Positions 50,294 to 59,448 of a DNA stretch of 64,000 bases are shown here, in pieces. Origin of the DNA: Thiohalocapsa sp. GTDB lineage: Bacteria; Pseudomonadota; Gammaproteobacteria; Chromatiales; Chromatiaceae. Both the position numbers and the translations under genes were made by a program. Every line of letters starts with the position of its first letter. Position 1 is the stretch's first letter. The notes beneath the pieces were generated by a model. It was not told the DNA's origin and did not search any database. It worked only from the letters and a program-made list of their open reading frames with translations. The stretch spans positions 1 to 64,000 of the forward strand of contig JAIPFF010000025.1 in the NCBI GenBank assembly GCA_021736785.1. The letters run 5' to 3'.

Positions 50294-50761
50294 TTGACAC
50301 GGCACCCGCCGCTCATGCTCGGCTGGCGCGAGTGGGTGGGGCTGCCAAGCCTCGGGCTCCCGGCGATCAAGGCCAAGGTCGATACCGGTGCACGCACATC
50401 GGCGCTGCACGCGTTCGAAGTCGACGTAGAGCAGCGCTCGGGCATCGAGATCGCCCGCTTTGCCGTGCATCCGCTGCAGCAGCGCACGGATGTCGTGGTT
50501 CGCTGCGAGGCGCCGGTGGTGGAGCGGCGCGTCGTGACCGATTCCGGCGGCCACAAAGAGCTTCGACTCGTCATCCGCACGGAGGTGGAGGTGGCCGGTC
50601 GGTGCTGGCCTATCGAGCTGACGCTGACCGATCGCGACACGATGCGCTTTCGAATGCTGCTCGGGCGCACCGGACTGGCCGGCCGTGCCGGTGTCGACCC
50701 CCGGGCCTCCTACCTGAGCGGCAGACAGCCGGATCCGGAAGCCTTTTACCGCGCTCGATAA
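50294..50761 (+). CDS. Retropepsin-like aspartic protease / RimK-associated (DUF785) protein
   Basis: A 155-aa protein of the family once called ATP-dependent zinc protease (DUF785). The core AIKAKVDTGARTSALHA contains the DTG of a single-domain aspartic protease, and LRLVIRTEVEVAGRCWP and MLLGRTGLAG match the family. Homologues often neighbour rimK, but no rimK is present here. The ORF begins at a TTG; an ATG at 50315 (MLGWREWVGLP) is an equally good start. Confidence 0.85.
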   Translation: MTRHPPLMLGWREWVGLPSLGLPAIKAKVDTGARTSALHAFEVDVEQRSGIEIARFAVHPLQQRTDVVVRCEAPVVERRVVTDSGGHKELRLVIRTEVEVAGRCWPIELTLTDRDTMRFRMLLGRTGLAGRAGVDPRASYLSGRQPDPEAFYRAR

Positions 50762-50936
50762 CGGTCCATCCGCACGCCGTATTCGCACGCCCGCGCCGGC
50801 CCCGGCCCGATCAGCTTCGAGAAGGCTGCCTCGGGCATGCGGCGGCTGGCCGTAGCGGCATCGAGGGTATCCGGCTGCGCGATGACATAGAATCCGAAGA
50901 AAGGCTGCCTGCGGATGCGCAGCCGAGGAGTGATGG

Positions 50937-51317
50937 GTGGATGCGATACAGCCGGACGCTGCGGCCGCGGTGGTCGAAGCGTATTTCAATGCCTTGGTCG
51001 GGCACGACTACGAGCGCGCCGCGGCGCTGCTCGCAACAGACGGTTTTCGGTACGAGAGTCCGATCGCCAAATTTACCCGCATCGACGACTTCGTTCAGTA
51101 TATGAGCGGCCTCGGCGGCATCCTGCACGGGATCGAGCGCCGGCGCGTATTCGTCGACGGCGATGATGTCTGCCATTGGCTGGTGTTCGAGACTCAACTC
51201 TCGGAGCGCGTATCGACGCGCGCCGTGCAGTGGACGCGTGTGATCGGCGGCAGGATTGCCTTCATCGAGGTCCTTTTCGACCCCTACCGTTATCGGCTGC
51301 TGTTCGAGGTGGACTGA
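50937..51317 (+). CDS. NTF2-like / SnoaL-like fold protein
   Basis: A 126-aa cone-shaped NTF2-like protein (AAAVVEAYFNALVGHDYERAAALLATDGFRYESPIAKFTRID). Such folds serve as isomerases, hydrolases or binding proteins, and no catalytic pair can be assigned here. The GTG start at 50937 is supported by GAGGAG 6 nt upstream. It converges on the betaine operon. Confidence 0.75.
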   Translation: MDAIQPDAAAAVVEAYFNALVGHDYERAAALLATDGFRYESPIAKFTRIDDFVQYMSGLGGILHGIERRRVFVDGDDVCHWLVFETQLSERVSTRAVQWTRVIGGRIAFIEVLFDPYRYRLLFEVD

Positions 51318-51490
51318 AGGCGATCGGCCGTTTGCGGGGCGGTCACCGGCGATGGGACTATGGCCCGCGGCGCGACAGGGCGGTCTACGCGTCCATGCGA
51401 TGACCCGGCGGGATCGCCGCAAGCGCTCGCGATGCAGCGGTGCGCTCCGGTCTCTCGCCGCCGGGCCATCGTCGGCCGCGGGCGCCGACC

Positions 51491-52333
51491 CTATGCGGCC
51501 GGCTTGCGGAAGTGCATGATGCCCCAGCTCAGGTAGCCGGCTTCGCCCGCATCGGTCCAATGCCGCAGGCCCGCAATCATGCGATCGATATAGTCCGCCG
51601 AGACTTTGCCGGCGAGCTCGTCGCGCCGGCGTTCCAACTCTTCGCGCACACGTCCGTAGTGCCTGACCAACTGGTCGGTCATCTCGACGACCTGCACTTC
51701 GCGTAAGCCGTTATGGGCGGCCTGTGCCCGGTAGAACGCCATCGAGCCCAGGGAGCTCAGGTGAATGCGGTCGAGCACCGGCTGCAGCACCCCCTCGGGG
51801 CAGTCATCGGCCTGCATCGGATCGGTGAAGATCATCTGTCCGCCGGGGCGCAGCACCCGCGATGCCTCGGCCACGACTTTGTCACGATGTCCGCTGTGCA
51901 GAATCGCGTCTTGCGACCAGACCAAGTCGAACTGCTCGTCGCGGGCCGGCACGCTCTCGAAGCTGCCGTCGATCACGTCGATGCGATCGCCGAGACCCTG
52001 ATCGGCGCTCATGCTCCGGTTACGCTCGTTTTCGGTTTCGCTCAGGTTCAGCGCGGTGACCCGGCAACCGTAGGTCTTGGCCAGGTAGCGTGCGGCGCCG
52101 CCGTAGCCGGAGCCCATATCGAGAACGCGGGTCTCCGCGCTCAGGCCGTCGACCATGTCGGCCATACGCTCGACCGTGCGTCTGCTGGCGTCGCGAATGG
52201 CCTCTTGCGGTGCTTCGTAGAGGCCGATGTGAATGTCCTCGCCGCCCCAGACATGAAAGTAGAAATTATCCGCGTCGTCGCTGTTGTAGTAGGCGCGCGC
52301 GGTCTCGACGACTTCCGAGTAACCGGTGCTCAT
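51491..52333 (-). CDS. Sarcosine/dimethylglycine N-methyltransferase (SDMT)
   Basis: SAM-dependent enzyme that methylates sarcosine and dimethylglycine to glycine betaine, 280 aa. Motif I is VLDMGSGYGGAARYLAKTYG, with TALNLSETENERN after it and DLVWSQDAILHSGHRDKV in the motif IV region. The N-terminal YYNSDDADNFYFHVWGGEDIHIGLY is characteristic of the SDMT branch. The start overlaps the GSMT stop as ATGA, so both enzymes are made together. Confidence 0.93.
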   Translation of the reverse strand: MSTGYSEVVETARAYYNSDDADNFYFHVWGGEDIHIGLYEAPQEAIRDASRRTVERMADMVDGLSAETRVLDMGSGYGGAARYLAKTYGCRVTALNLSETENERNRSMSADQGLGDRIDVIDGSFESVPARDEQFDLVWSQDAILHSGHRDKVVAEASRVLRPGGQMIFTDPMQADDCPEGVLQPVLDRIHLSSLGSMAFYRAQAAHNGLREVQVVEMTDQLVRHYGRVREELERRRDELAGKVSADYIDRMIAGLRHWTDAGEAGYLSWGIMHFRKPAA

Positions 52334-53142
52334 TCTTCCTCGCCTCCTTCGATGTAGCGTTTTTCGGCGACATGAATGAAGAAGTCGGGCTCCTCTTCGC
52401 GGTAGGTTTCCTGGAAATCACCGTAGGTGGTGACGGTCTGGAAGCCGACTTCGCGCAGCAGGCGGCGCACGTAGCGCTTGCGCAGCGGGAACATGTTCAG
52501 ATGGAACACGCGGTCTTGGGGGAATTCGTACCGGAAGCGGGCCAGGGTGTCGTCCAAATGCTCCGGCGTCGCGCGGACATTGTCGCCGCAATAGTAGTAG
52601 TTGTGGCTGGGCTCGACTTTGTGGTCGAGCAGCGCGTCGTAGTTGCGTTGATCCAGAATCAGGACGCCGTCGTGGCGAAGCGTCGCGTAGAACTCCGCCA
52701 GCGCCTTGCGGCGGTCGTTCTCGTCGTGCAGGTGGGTAAAGGAGTTACCCAGACAGATCACCGCATCGTAGTAGTCGTGGACATCGCGGTTCAGCCAGCG
52801 CCAGTCGGCCTGAACAGTACGCAGCAAGAAGTCGCGGTCGCGGGCGTTGCCGAACGCCTTGGCCAGCATGTTCGGGCTGCCGTCGGCGCTGGTGACCTCG
52901 AAACCGGCGCGCAAGAGGCGCACGGAGTGGAAGCCCGTGCCGGTGGCCACGTCCAAGACCTTGCGCGCGCCGTGCTCTTTGAGCACTCGGATGAAGAAGT
53001 CGCCCTCGGCCTCTGCGCGGCCGTCCCAGTCGATCAGTTGATCCCAAAGATCGACGAAGGAATGGACATACTCGTTCTGATAGGCGTTGGTATCACGGAC
53101 TGCGAGAGGATCCGCGCCATACTGCTGCTCTGGATTGCTCAT
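52330..53142 (-). CDS. Glycine/sarcosine N-methyltransferase (GSMT)
   Basis: First enzyme of the glycine-to-betaine pathway, methylating glycine to sarcosine and on to dimethylglycine, 270 aa. Motif I is VLDVATGTGFHSVRLLRAG. Family stretches are FVDLWDQLIDWDGRAEAEG, VICLGNSFTHLHDENDRR and the HNYYYCGDNV region. The ATG at 53142 has GGAGG 9 nt upstream; the ORF's 30 extra codons are not family-like. A perfect 9-bp inverted repeat lies about 85 bp upstream of it. Confidence 0.94.
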   Translation of the reverse strand: MSNPEQQYGADPLAVRDTNAYQNEYVHSFVDLWDQLIDWDGRAEAEGDFFIRVLKEHGARKVLDVATGTGFHSVRLLRAGFEVTSADGSPNMLAKAFGNARDRDFLLRTVQADWRWLNRDVHDYYDAVICLGNSFTHLHDENDRRKALAEFYATLRHDGVLILDQRNYDALLDHKVEPSHNYYYCGDNVRATPEHLDDTLARFRYEFPQDRVFHLNMFPLRKRYVRRLLREVGFQTVTTYGDFQETYREEEPDFFIHVAEKRYIEGGEEE

Positions 53143-53937
53143 ATCGATGGGGCCTCCAAAAGCCGGTCGAAGCGCTCGCCGCAAAAGGCGGCCGCGCGAT
53201 TGAAAACCCCGTCTGCGTTCCGAAACCATGCTGCGAAAACTGACCGCAGCATGTCGACGCGGGCCTTGGGGGCGCCGCGGCGCATCCGGTGCGTACCGCG
53301 CGGGATCTGCGCGGACGACCGAACGTTACAGCTCGGCACGAGACGGAGCGGCGTCATCGATGACGCCTGAGTGACAGTCTTATTGACTGCTGGGATGGCC
53401 GGTTGGCCGAAGAATTAGCCCGTTCAGTATACAGAGATTCGTCGGACCATTCACACCGCTGCGGCACCGAATCTTCGCCATGCTGCACGAAGCGCGCCGC
53501 CAGGGTCGATCTAAGTGCCTGAAATGAAGAGAAAAGGCGTATTGGGCCGCGGATATTGCAAGTCTCGATGCGGGCGGCGGCCCAGCACTGTGAGAACGGC
53601 CGAGAAGTGTCGGAAAAATCCAATTACGACAGCGGCTTGTATTCCCCCGCGCCGAATTGAAAATCCATTGACACCCCGACATCCGTAATCCGGTTTTCCC
53701 GGTTGCTTTATCGGGGAAATCGATCTCCACGCGCTATGCGCCGCGTTGCAGGGAGTAGGATTGGCTGTCAATGGCGCGGCACGAACAGTGCACGCATGGC
53801 GCAGCCGAGGAACGGATAACGGCGGGCGATTCGGGACACATGCCGGATGACGCGCCCGCGCTTTCGCGGAAAGCGGCGGGCCCGCGAGACGTCGGCGAGC
53901 CGCGCGGTACCGGCAGTGTCGTCGCCGACGGCGTCGG
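53143..53937. other. Long intergenic region upstream of the betaine operon
   Basis: About 795 bp. Apart from the inverted repeat, it contains an AT-richer part (53380-53760) with only short, poorly composed ORFs. It should hold the promoter of the GSMT-SDMT operon. A cagtc-ttatt-gactg hairpin near 53376 is short. Confidence 0.5.
53227..53253. repeat. 9-bp inverted repeat upstream of the betaine operon
   Basis: CATGCTGCG (53227-53235) and CGCAGCATG (53245-53253) are perfectly complementary around a 9-nt spacer. The repeat is 85 bp upstream of the GSMT start, where an operator or 5'-leader hairpin could act. Confidence 0.75.
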
Positions 53938-54456
53938 CTAGCCCGGCATGCTTCGCCCCGTGCCGACCGCCCTGTCGAGCAAGTCGCCGTCGCACGGGAG
54001 CGCGAGTCCGATGCTGTCGCAGAGACTCAGCAGCACGCGGCCGAAAGGACCGTGAAGTTCCGGCGTCGGCGGCGTGCCGAAGCAGGCGTCGTAAGCGCGG
54101 GCCAACTCCGCGACGAAGGCTTCGCACAGCGCCCTCAACCTCTCCTGCTCGGCACCTTCCAGTGACTCCGCGGCATCGCCGCAGGCCTGCTGCAACAGTT
54201 CGGTACCCTGTCGCGGGTCGGCCGAGCGCAGGCGCTCGGAGAAGGCCGCCAACTGATAGTCGAGTGCGGCGAGGAACATGCTGCGCTCGATCACGTCGCC
54301 GATGCCGACGCGTTTCAGCGCCGCTTCGACGTGATTTCTCTGCGCGGGTGTCAGTCTTGATCGGGCGTGGTGTTCTCGGACATTCGCGACTGCATCGAGA
54401 TGTGCGGTCGCGGCATTGCGCGCTCGAGCGTGTTTTCCGCGTCGCCAAAAAAGCAT
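53938..54456 (-). CDS. Hypothetical 172-aa protein
   Basis: The ATG at 54456 follows a GGGGAA ribosome site and opens MLFWRRGKHARARNAATAHLD. The body is helical and Ala/Glu/Arg-rich (LTPAQRNHVEAALKRVGIGDVIERSMFLAALDYQLAAF), without signal peptide or membrane segments. Codon use agrees with coding sequence. I do not recognise a family, and no neighbour suggests a function. Confidence 0.65.
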   Translation of the reverse strand: MLFWRRGKHARARNAATAHLDAVANVREHHARSRLTPAQRNHVEAALKRVGIGDVIERSMFLAALDYQLAAFSERLRSADPRQGTELLQQACGDAAESLEGAEQERLRALCEAFVAELARAYDACFGTPPTPELHGPFGRVLLSLCDSIGLALPCDGDLLDRAVGTGRSMPG

Positions 54457-54876
54457 GCGAGGCTTCCCCCGGTTGTGGTTCCGCGTTCGTTTCCGCCGAC
54501 TGCCCTTCGGACACGCGAAAAGATGAAGCGCGCCGCGGCTCCCTGCCGTCGCAATCGACCGTGATTCACTGTACGGGTGCTTATCGCGCGTCGGCCCGGT
54601 GGCTTGCGCGTGCGAGACCCGTCGAAAGCCGCAGACCTTGCGCGTCCGTGAGCGGAGCAGCTTGCGCACCGGATGGTGCGGGAGAACATCGGCGTGCCGG
54701 CGGATCTCCCGAGAAATCAGGCGTCAATCCGGGCGCCGTGTGAGATTGTCGTATTGCTTGCCGGGTCAACCCTGAAAGTGGCGTGCGGCAATTACCTACA
54801 GTATGCTCCGATTCGCCGCCGGGCCGCCAGTGCCGAAACATGACAGTCCAAGTCTTACGCCAACCGCTTCGGCCGG
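54457..54876. other. Intergenic region with no recognised gene
   Basis: 420 bp between two - strand genes. Several arginine-rich ORFs pass through it on both strands, the usual pattern of non-coding GC-rich DNA. No RNA gene or strong hairpin was seen. Confidence 0.5.
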
Positions 54877-55482
54877 CTACTGCTTCGGTCCGAGCTCGCG
54901 CCGCTCCATGCGCGCGGGGTCGATCTCCACTTGGCGCTGCAGCAGCGTCTCGAGGCGCTGCTGCTCGATGGCGATGTCCTCGGAGTAGCGCTGATTGACG
55001 GCCTCCATACGCAGGGAGGCATCGATGTTCGCGAGCCCGTCGGCCACCGCTGCCGAGGAGCCCGTACTGCGATCACCGGCGAGTGCGGCGGCCTCGGCAC
55101 CGTCGGCCATCTGCCCGCGCAGCGCTGCCAACTCGGCGTCGCGCTGCGCCTGCAGGTTGCTGATTCGCCCTTGCACCCTGGAGACGGCACGGTCTAGCTC
55201 GATCTTGGTCAGGTAGGCGTCCGACTCCGCATTGTCGGCCTGGATCCGCGCCTGCGCGCTCGCGGCGTCGGCGGCGTCCGGTTCTGCATAGTCCACCGTA
55301 ATCGGCCGATCGCCGGTGCCGCAAGGGACGTCGGAAAACGTCGTCACGCCGTTCTCGACGCACTCATGGACTCTGGCCACGCCCTCACTTGCCCACGGGC
55401 CGGAACAAAATATGCCCAGTCCCGCCGCCAGCAGTATCTGCGCGGCGCGTGCTTGATCTGGTCTGCTTTTTGGTCTTGCCAT
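54877..55482 (-). CDS. DUF4124-like exported protein with coiled coil
   Basis: A 201-aa protein with an N-terminal hydrophobic segment (ILLAAGLGIFCSGPWASEG). A short beta motif, VHECVENGVTTFSDVPCGTG, has the DUF4124-type pattern with two cysteines. A long helical, charged region follows that is likely to form a coiled coil (DRAVSRVQGRISNLQAQRDAELAAL). It is probably periplasmic; no function is known. I chose the ATG at 55482 because the signal peptide begins shortly after it. Confidence 0.75.
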   Translation of the reverse strand: MARPKSRPDQARAAQILLAAGLGIFCSGPWASEGVARVHECVENGVTTFSDVPCGTGDRPITVDYAEPDAADAASAQARIQADNAESDAYLTKIELDRAVSRVQGRISNLQAQRDAELAALRGQMADGAEAAALAGDRSTGSSAAVADGLANIDASLRMEAVNQRYSEDIAIEQQRLETLLQRQVEIDPARMERRELGPKQ

Positions 55483-55837
55483 CGCGCTTCGTCCTCGCTG
55501 AAAGCAACAGTCACTGACCCGAGCCCGGCCATCGGCTCGAAACGCCGCGGTGCGCCGGCGCTCGCGGCAGCGGCGCAATCGCCCGGCGCGAGCCGGCAGG
55601 TCGACACCGCGCGCGCAGCCGGAGCCCGGTCCGCGCTTGTCATCCATGGTCGCACAAGATTTCCCGCCGCTATCGCGACCGGCGTCTCAGTTTTCTCGGG
55701 AGATGCGGCAACGGCTTGATCGCAACCCGGGGGGCTGAGCACTGAACGCGTGGTTATCGCGGTGCGAACCGCGCAAACGCACGCCCGGGGCCGGCGCCGA
55801 ATTCTGCGTCGGATCGACTGACGGCGGCCATTTATCG
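55483..55837. other. Intergenic region, no gene recognised
   Basis: 355 bp between two - strand genes, GC-rich with only shadow-type ORFs. I see no RNA gene, terminator or repeat in it. Confidence 0.5.
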
Positions 55838-56368
55838 CTACAGCCGCGTCAGCAAGATGCGCCAAGCCGCGAGTTTGGCGTCGAAGGACATGCCCGCATA
55901 CGCGGGACTGGTCGACGGCAGGCGCAGGCGCTCCGCACGCTGCTGGTGCGGTCGCAGTAGCGGGTGAGCGCGGCGAGCGAATTCCCGTTCGGCGGTTGCT
56001 CCGTTGAAGGCGATGCAGCGGATTCCGGGGTGGCGGTCGAGCAGGGCACGAAAATCGTTCACGCGCACGCTATCGGGGCGGATGGCTGAATCCAGGCTGC
56101 CGGCGCGCTCGCAGGCGGCGATGACGTCCCAGAGCGCGATACCCGCCGCCGTCAAGGCCGCCGTGCGCGCGGCGTAGTCCGCGTCTGTCGGGATCGCCAG
56201 GAGCGCTTGCAAGATCGGCCAGAACGCATTGCGCCCGTGTCCGTAATACTGTCCGAGGCGTAAAGAAGCCTCGCCCGGCATCGAGCCCAGGATCAGCACC
56301 CGCGGATGTTCGCCGAGGATGGGCGCAAAGGCGTACTTCAGTACGCGTGCGTCGTCGGGGTTGGCCAT
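55838..56368 (-). CDS. Deoxyinosine/uracil DNA glycosylase-family protein
   Basis: A 176-aa member of the UDG superfamily, resembling family-6 hypoxanthine/deoxyinosine glycosylases. Motif 1 is VLILGSMPGEASL, with YYGHGRNAFWPIL in the active-site pocket and IRCIAFNGATAEREF before the late LPSTSPAYAGMSF motif. It would remove deaminated purines from DNA. The ATG at 56368 lies 4 bp after the stop of the transporter gene. Confidence 0.9.
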   Translation of the reverse strand: MANPDDARVLKYAFAPILGEHPRVLILGSMPGEASLRLGQYYGHGRNAFWPILQALLAIPTDADYAARTAALTAAGIALWDVIAACERAGSLDSAIRPDSVRVNDFRALLDRHPGIRCIAFNGATAEREFARRAHPLLRPHQQRAERLRLPSTSPAYAGMSFDAKLAAWRILLTRL

Positions 56369-56372
56369 CGCG

Positions 56373-57287
56373 TCAGCCGGTAAGGATGATCGCCACGCCG
56401 GCGAGCATGACGGCACCGGCGGGCATCCGTGTGCGCATGTCCGGCTCCCTGAACAGCAGCGCGCCATAAAGGATGCCGAACAACAAGCTGGTTCGCTTGA
56501 CGGCAATCATGTACGCCACCTCGACGAGCGCTAGCGCCATGAAATGGGTGACGATCATCAGCGCATTCAGTGCCGCCACCGTCAGTACCGCCGCCGGTCG
56601 CCGCAGCAGGCGTTCGACCATCCGGCGCAGGCTGCGCGGCTCCCCCGGCACCATCCGGCGCAGACCGGGGGTCGCGAACAGCAGCGGTACCAGAAGCCCG
56701 AGCGTCATGAAGTAGAACGCGCCGAACTGCTGCGCCGGGATGTACTCGAGCGCGATTTTGCCCATCGTCGACGTGAAGGCGAAGATCACTGCGACGGCAA
56801 GCATCATGCGTGAGCCTGGCTCCCACAGGATAGCGGCGAGCGGGCGTGCCCAACTGCGCCAGTCGCGAAGCCGCGCTCGGCCGACATTCAGCAGCCAGGC
56901 CCCGACAACGACCAGGACGATGCCGACGAGTCCCTGCGCCGAGACCTGCTCGCCGAGCAGCAAGTAGGCAATGCCGACCACGAACACCGGCGTGAACGCC
57001 AGAAACGGGACCGTCAGCGACAGCGGATGATCGCGGATGGCCGCCATGTACAGCAGCATGGCGGCGATCTCGAGCGGCCACATCAGCAGCATCCAACCCC
57101 AGAACTGAGCCGGCAACGTCATGGGTGACGGCAGGCCGCCGAGCAGCGGCAGCAGCAACACGGCGCTCAGCGAGAAGCGGATCAGCGCCAGCTCGCGGGC
57201 CGAATAATCGCCGAGCCATGCCTTTGTCGCCGCATCGGCGGATGCCAATGCAAACGCGCACAGCAGCGCGAGGGGCAGCCAAGTCAT
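56373..57287 (-). CDS. EamA/DMT-family transporter
   Basis: A 304-aa membrane protein with ten predicted segments in two EamA repeats (one from residue 1, the second near 165-170). Conserved pieces include FTPVFVVGIAYLLLGEQVSAQGLVGIVLVVVGAWLL and VEVAYMIAVKRTSLLFGILYGALLF. EamA proteins export metabolites or amino acids; the substrate is not predictable. Confidence 0.88.
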   Translation of the reverse strand: MTWLPLALLCAFALASADAATKAWLGDYSARELALIRFSLSAVLLLPLLGGLPSPMTLPAQFWGWMLLMWPLEIAAMLLYMAAIRDHPLSLTVPFLAFTPVFVVGIAYLLLGEQVSAQGLVGIVLVVVGAWLLNVGRARLRDWRSWARPLAAILWEPGSRMMLAVAVIFAFTSTMGKIALEYIPAQQFGAFYFMTLGLLVPLLFATPGLRRMVPGEPRSLRRMVERLLRRPAAVLTVAALNALMIVTHFMALALVEVAYMIAVKRTSLLFGILYGALLFREPDMRTRMPAGAVMLAGVAIILTG

Positions 57288-57381
57288 GGTCTCGGCCGAT
57301 TTGCGCGCGAGCGGCGCCGAGGCGCCGACGCTGCGCCGTGGCGACGCGGGTCTCGCGCCGGGTCATGTGCATCACGGCGCA

Positions 57382-58068
57382 TCAAGGCGCATCGGTCCGA
57401 GGGGCCGCGGGCGGATCGAAGCGATAGCCGAGCAGTTCGATGTCGCGGGCGAAATGGGCCGCGACCAGGCCGGCGGTGTCTTCGTCGTAATAGTGGCGGT
57501 AGTCCCGCGAGCGGTCGGATGCCTTGCGCCGATGAGGCAGCGCTTGCGCGGGGAAACCGATGCGCCCGCAGGCGATCGCGAAGTCCTGCTGCAGGCTTTC
57601 ATAGCGACCGATGAAGTCCACGATCAGGTTGCCCCGCAGGTCGATCAGATAATCCGTCTGCAGCTCGATGGAGGTGTCGACGTGAAACTGATAAGGGCGC
57701 GCGGGGTCGAGCTTCCAGCGCAGGAAGTCGGCGAAATTGTCGTAGCCGCCCAAGTACTGCGGGCGCTCGCGGCGGATATGGTGAAAAGAGCTGACCTGCA
57801 GGTCCCACGGATTACGCACGAAGGCGAATTTGAACAGGCTGTCGAAATAGTCCTTCGGCAGCAGCTCTTTCGCGGCGACGATCTTGGCGTGACGCGGTAG
57901 CTTGGTCGCCAAGCGGTGTCCGCTCAGATGACTGAAGCGGCTGCACAGGAACATGGGCCAATACCAGGGGTCGCTCCAGCGCCGGCGTGCCAGCGCCGCA
58001 CGGACGCTCGTGCCGCCGGTCTTGGCGATATGCACGAACAGAAAGCGATATTTCGGGGACAGCAACAT
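57382..58068 (-). CDS. Sulfotransferase-family protein
   Basis: A 228-aa PAPS-dependent sulfotransferase (sulfotransferase family 2). The 5'-phosphosulfate loop is FVHIAKTGGTSVRAAL and the 3'-phosphate-binding motif KFAFVRNPWDLQVSSFHH. The acceptor is unknown; polysaccharides are usual for this branch. It follows the PA2778-type gene after 18 bp. Confidence 0.88.
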   Translation of the reverse strand: MLLSPKYRFLFVHIAKTGGTSVRAALARRRWSDPWYWPMFLCSRFSHLSGHRLATKLPRHAKIVAAKELLPKDYFDSLFKFAFVRNPWDLQVSSFHHIRRERPQYLGGYDNFADFLRWKLDPARPYQFHVDTSIELQTDYLIDLRGNLIVDFIGRYESLQQDFAIACGRIGFPAQALPHRRKASDRSRDYRHYYDEDTAGLVAAHFARDIELLGYRFDPPAAPRTDAP

Positions 58069-58086
58069 GGCGGCTTATTGTAGCGG

Positions 58087-59037
58087 TTACCGCCGACATC
58101 CGGCCCGATGGCGGCCGTCCTCGCGCGGCGCCGCGACGATCTGCCGGCGCGTCTCCTCGAGCGCGGCGCGCAATGCACCGGCCGGCGCCGGTAAATCCAA
58201 CGCGCGCTCGATCTCGTTGAGCGCGGCGTCCGGGCAGCCCAGAGCGACCAGCGTTTCCGCCAAGTTATTGCGGGCGATTGCATTCGACGGCTCGCGTGCC
58301 AGCAGCTGCCGGTAGCGGGATGCCGCATCTCGGTAATCGCCCCTGGCGTACGCGACATTGGCGAGGCCGAGCAGGGCCAGCGGATGCGCCGGCCAGCGTT
58401 CGAGCGCCGCGGCATAGGACGCCTGCGCAGCGTCGAGCAGACCGACGCTCTCCAAAGCCGCCGATGCCCGCAGGAAGCGGATCGGATCCGGGTCGGCCGG
58501 CAATTCGCCGGGCCGCAGAACGATCAACCCCCAGCGCTCGGCCAGATCCCAGGTTTGCATGAAGCGCTGCCAATTCATCCTGTGCCGCGGCTCGGTGCCG
58601 GAGCGCAGCAATACCCGATTGCTCTCCGGCGTCACGCCGATCACGACGGCGTAGTGCCAAACCGGCAGTTGCTCCAGGCCGAGATTCTGCAGCACCAGCA
58701 CCGGCCGGCCGGCGAGTAGTTCGGCCTGCAAGGCCGCCGGGTCGGGCGCGATGACGAAGGGCAGGCCGCCGCGGCGGCGGATGCTCGCAAGCAGTTCCGC
58801 CTGCAACGTACCGCGGCGCGCCGGCAGATAGGTCGCCGGCGCGAGCTCGTCGGGGGTTGCGGGCAGGCTTGCCGCCGAAAGCACCGTCGCGGCCGCGGCC
58901 GGGCCGCAGCGATAGGCTGTTTGAGCGAAGAAAGGCGTGTCGCCCAGCTCCACGGCCGGCCCCGCAGGCCGAGGCGCCGGTGCGGCACAGCCCGCCAGCA
59001 ACACCGCAAGCAGCAGCGCGGGGCCTCGACGTCTCAT
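58087..59037 (-). CDS. PA2778-type cysteine peptidase lipoprotein with TPRs
   Basis: A 316-aa lipoprotein (lipobox LLAGC). A C39-like peptidase domain has the catalytic Cys in TAYRCGPAAAATVLSA and the His in LPVWHYAVVIGV. TPR repeats follow (PLALLGLANVAYARGDYRDAASRYRQLLAREPSN). The pairing with a PA2779-type protein is conserved in other proteobacteria. The start at 59037 gives a good signal. Confidence 0.88.
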   Translation of the reverse strand: MRRRGPALLLAVLLAGCAAPAPRPAGPAVELGDTPFFAQTAYRCGPAAAATVLSAASLPATPDELAPATYLPARRGTLQAELLASIRRRGGLPFVIAPDPAALQAELLAGRPVLVLQNLGLEQLPVWHYAVVIGVTPESNRVLLRSGTEPRHRMNWQRFMQTWDLAERWGLIVLRPGELPADPDPIRFLRASAALESVGLLDAAQASYAAALERWPAHPLALLGLANVAYARGDYRDAASRYRQLLAREPSNAIARNNLAETLVALGCPDAALNEIERALDLPAPAGALRAALEETRRQIVAAPREDGRHRAGCRR

Positions 59038-59061
59038 CGGCGGTACATGCCGCGGCGCGGG

Positions 59062-59448
59062 TCAGGTGCGGGAGAAAATGTCGATGACACCGACCAAGTC
59101 GAGGACCAACAGCACCACGAAAACCGCACCCAGTAACGCGAGCACGTTGCCGCCGGCGGGCAAGCTGTCGAGATGGTGGCCGATCTCGGCCAACTCGGCG
59201 TCGGTCAGTGCGGCGACCCGCGCGGCTGCCTCCGCCGGATCGACGCCCAAGCCGACCAACTGTGCGCGCACATCGTCGCGGGCTATCCAGCCGCTGAGAT
59301 CGTCGCGCGCCATGGTCGCGTTTTCCGCCGCCGCCAACGCCTGCTCGGTCCCGACGAAAGCGGCCGCCGCGGGCTGAACCGCCGTCGCCGCAACGACACC
59401 GATGGCAGCAACCATGCACACCAGTTCGCGGAAAAGCCTGTTTCTCAT
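59062..59448 (-). CDS. PA2779-type small membrane-associated protein
   Basis: A 128-aa protein. It has an N-terminal signal segment (MVAAIGVVAATAVQPAAAAF), a helical middle with VRAQLVGLGVDPAEAAARVAALTDAELAEIG, and a C-terminal membrane segment (LALLGAVFVVLLVLDLVGVIDIF). This arrangement matches the PA2779 family. It is probably a partner of the PA2778-type protease lipoprotein 24 bp downstream. Confidence 0.88.
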   Translation of the reverse strand: MRNRLFRELVCMVAAIGVVAATAVQPAAAAFVGTEQALAAAENATMARDDLSGWIARDDVRAQLVGLGVDPAEAAARVAALTDAELAEIGHHLDSLPAGGNVLALLGAVFVVLLVLDLVGVIDIFSRT

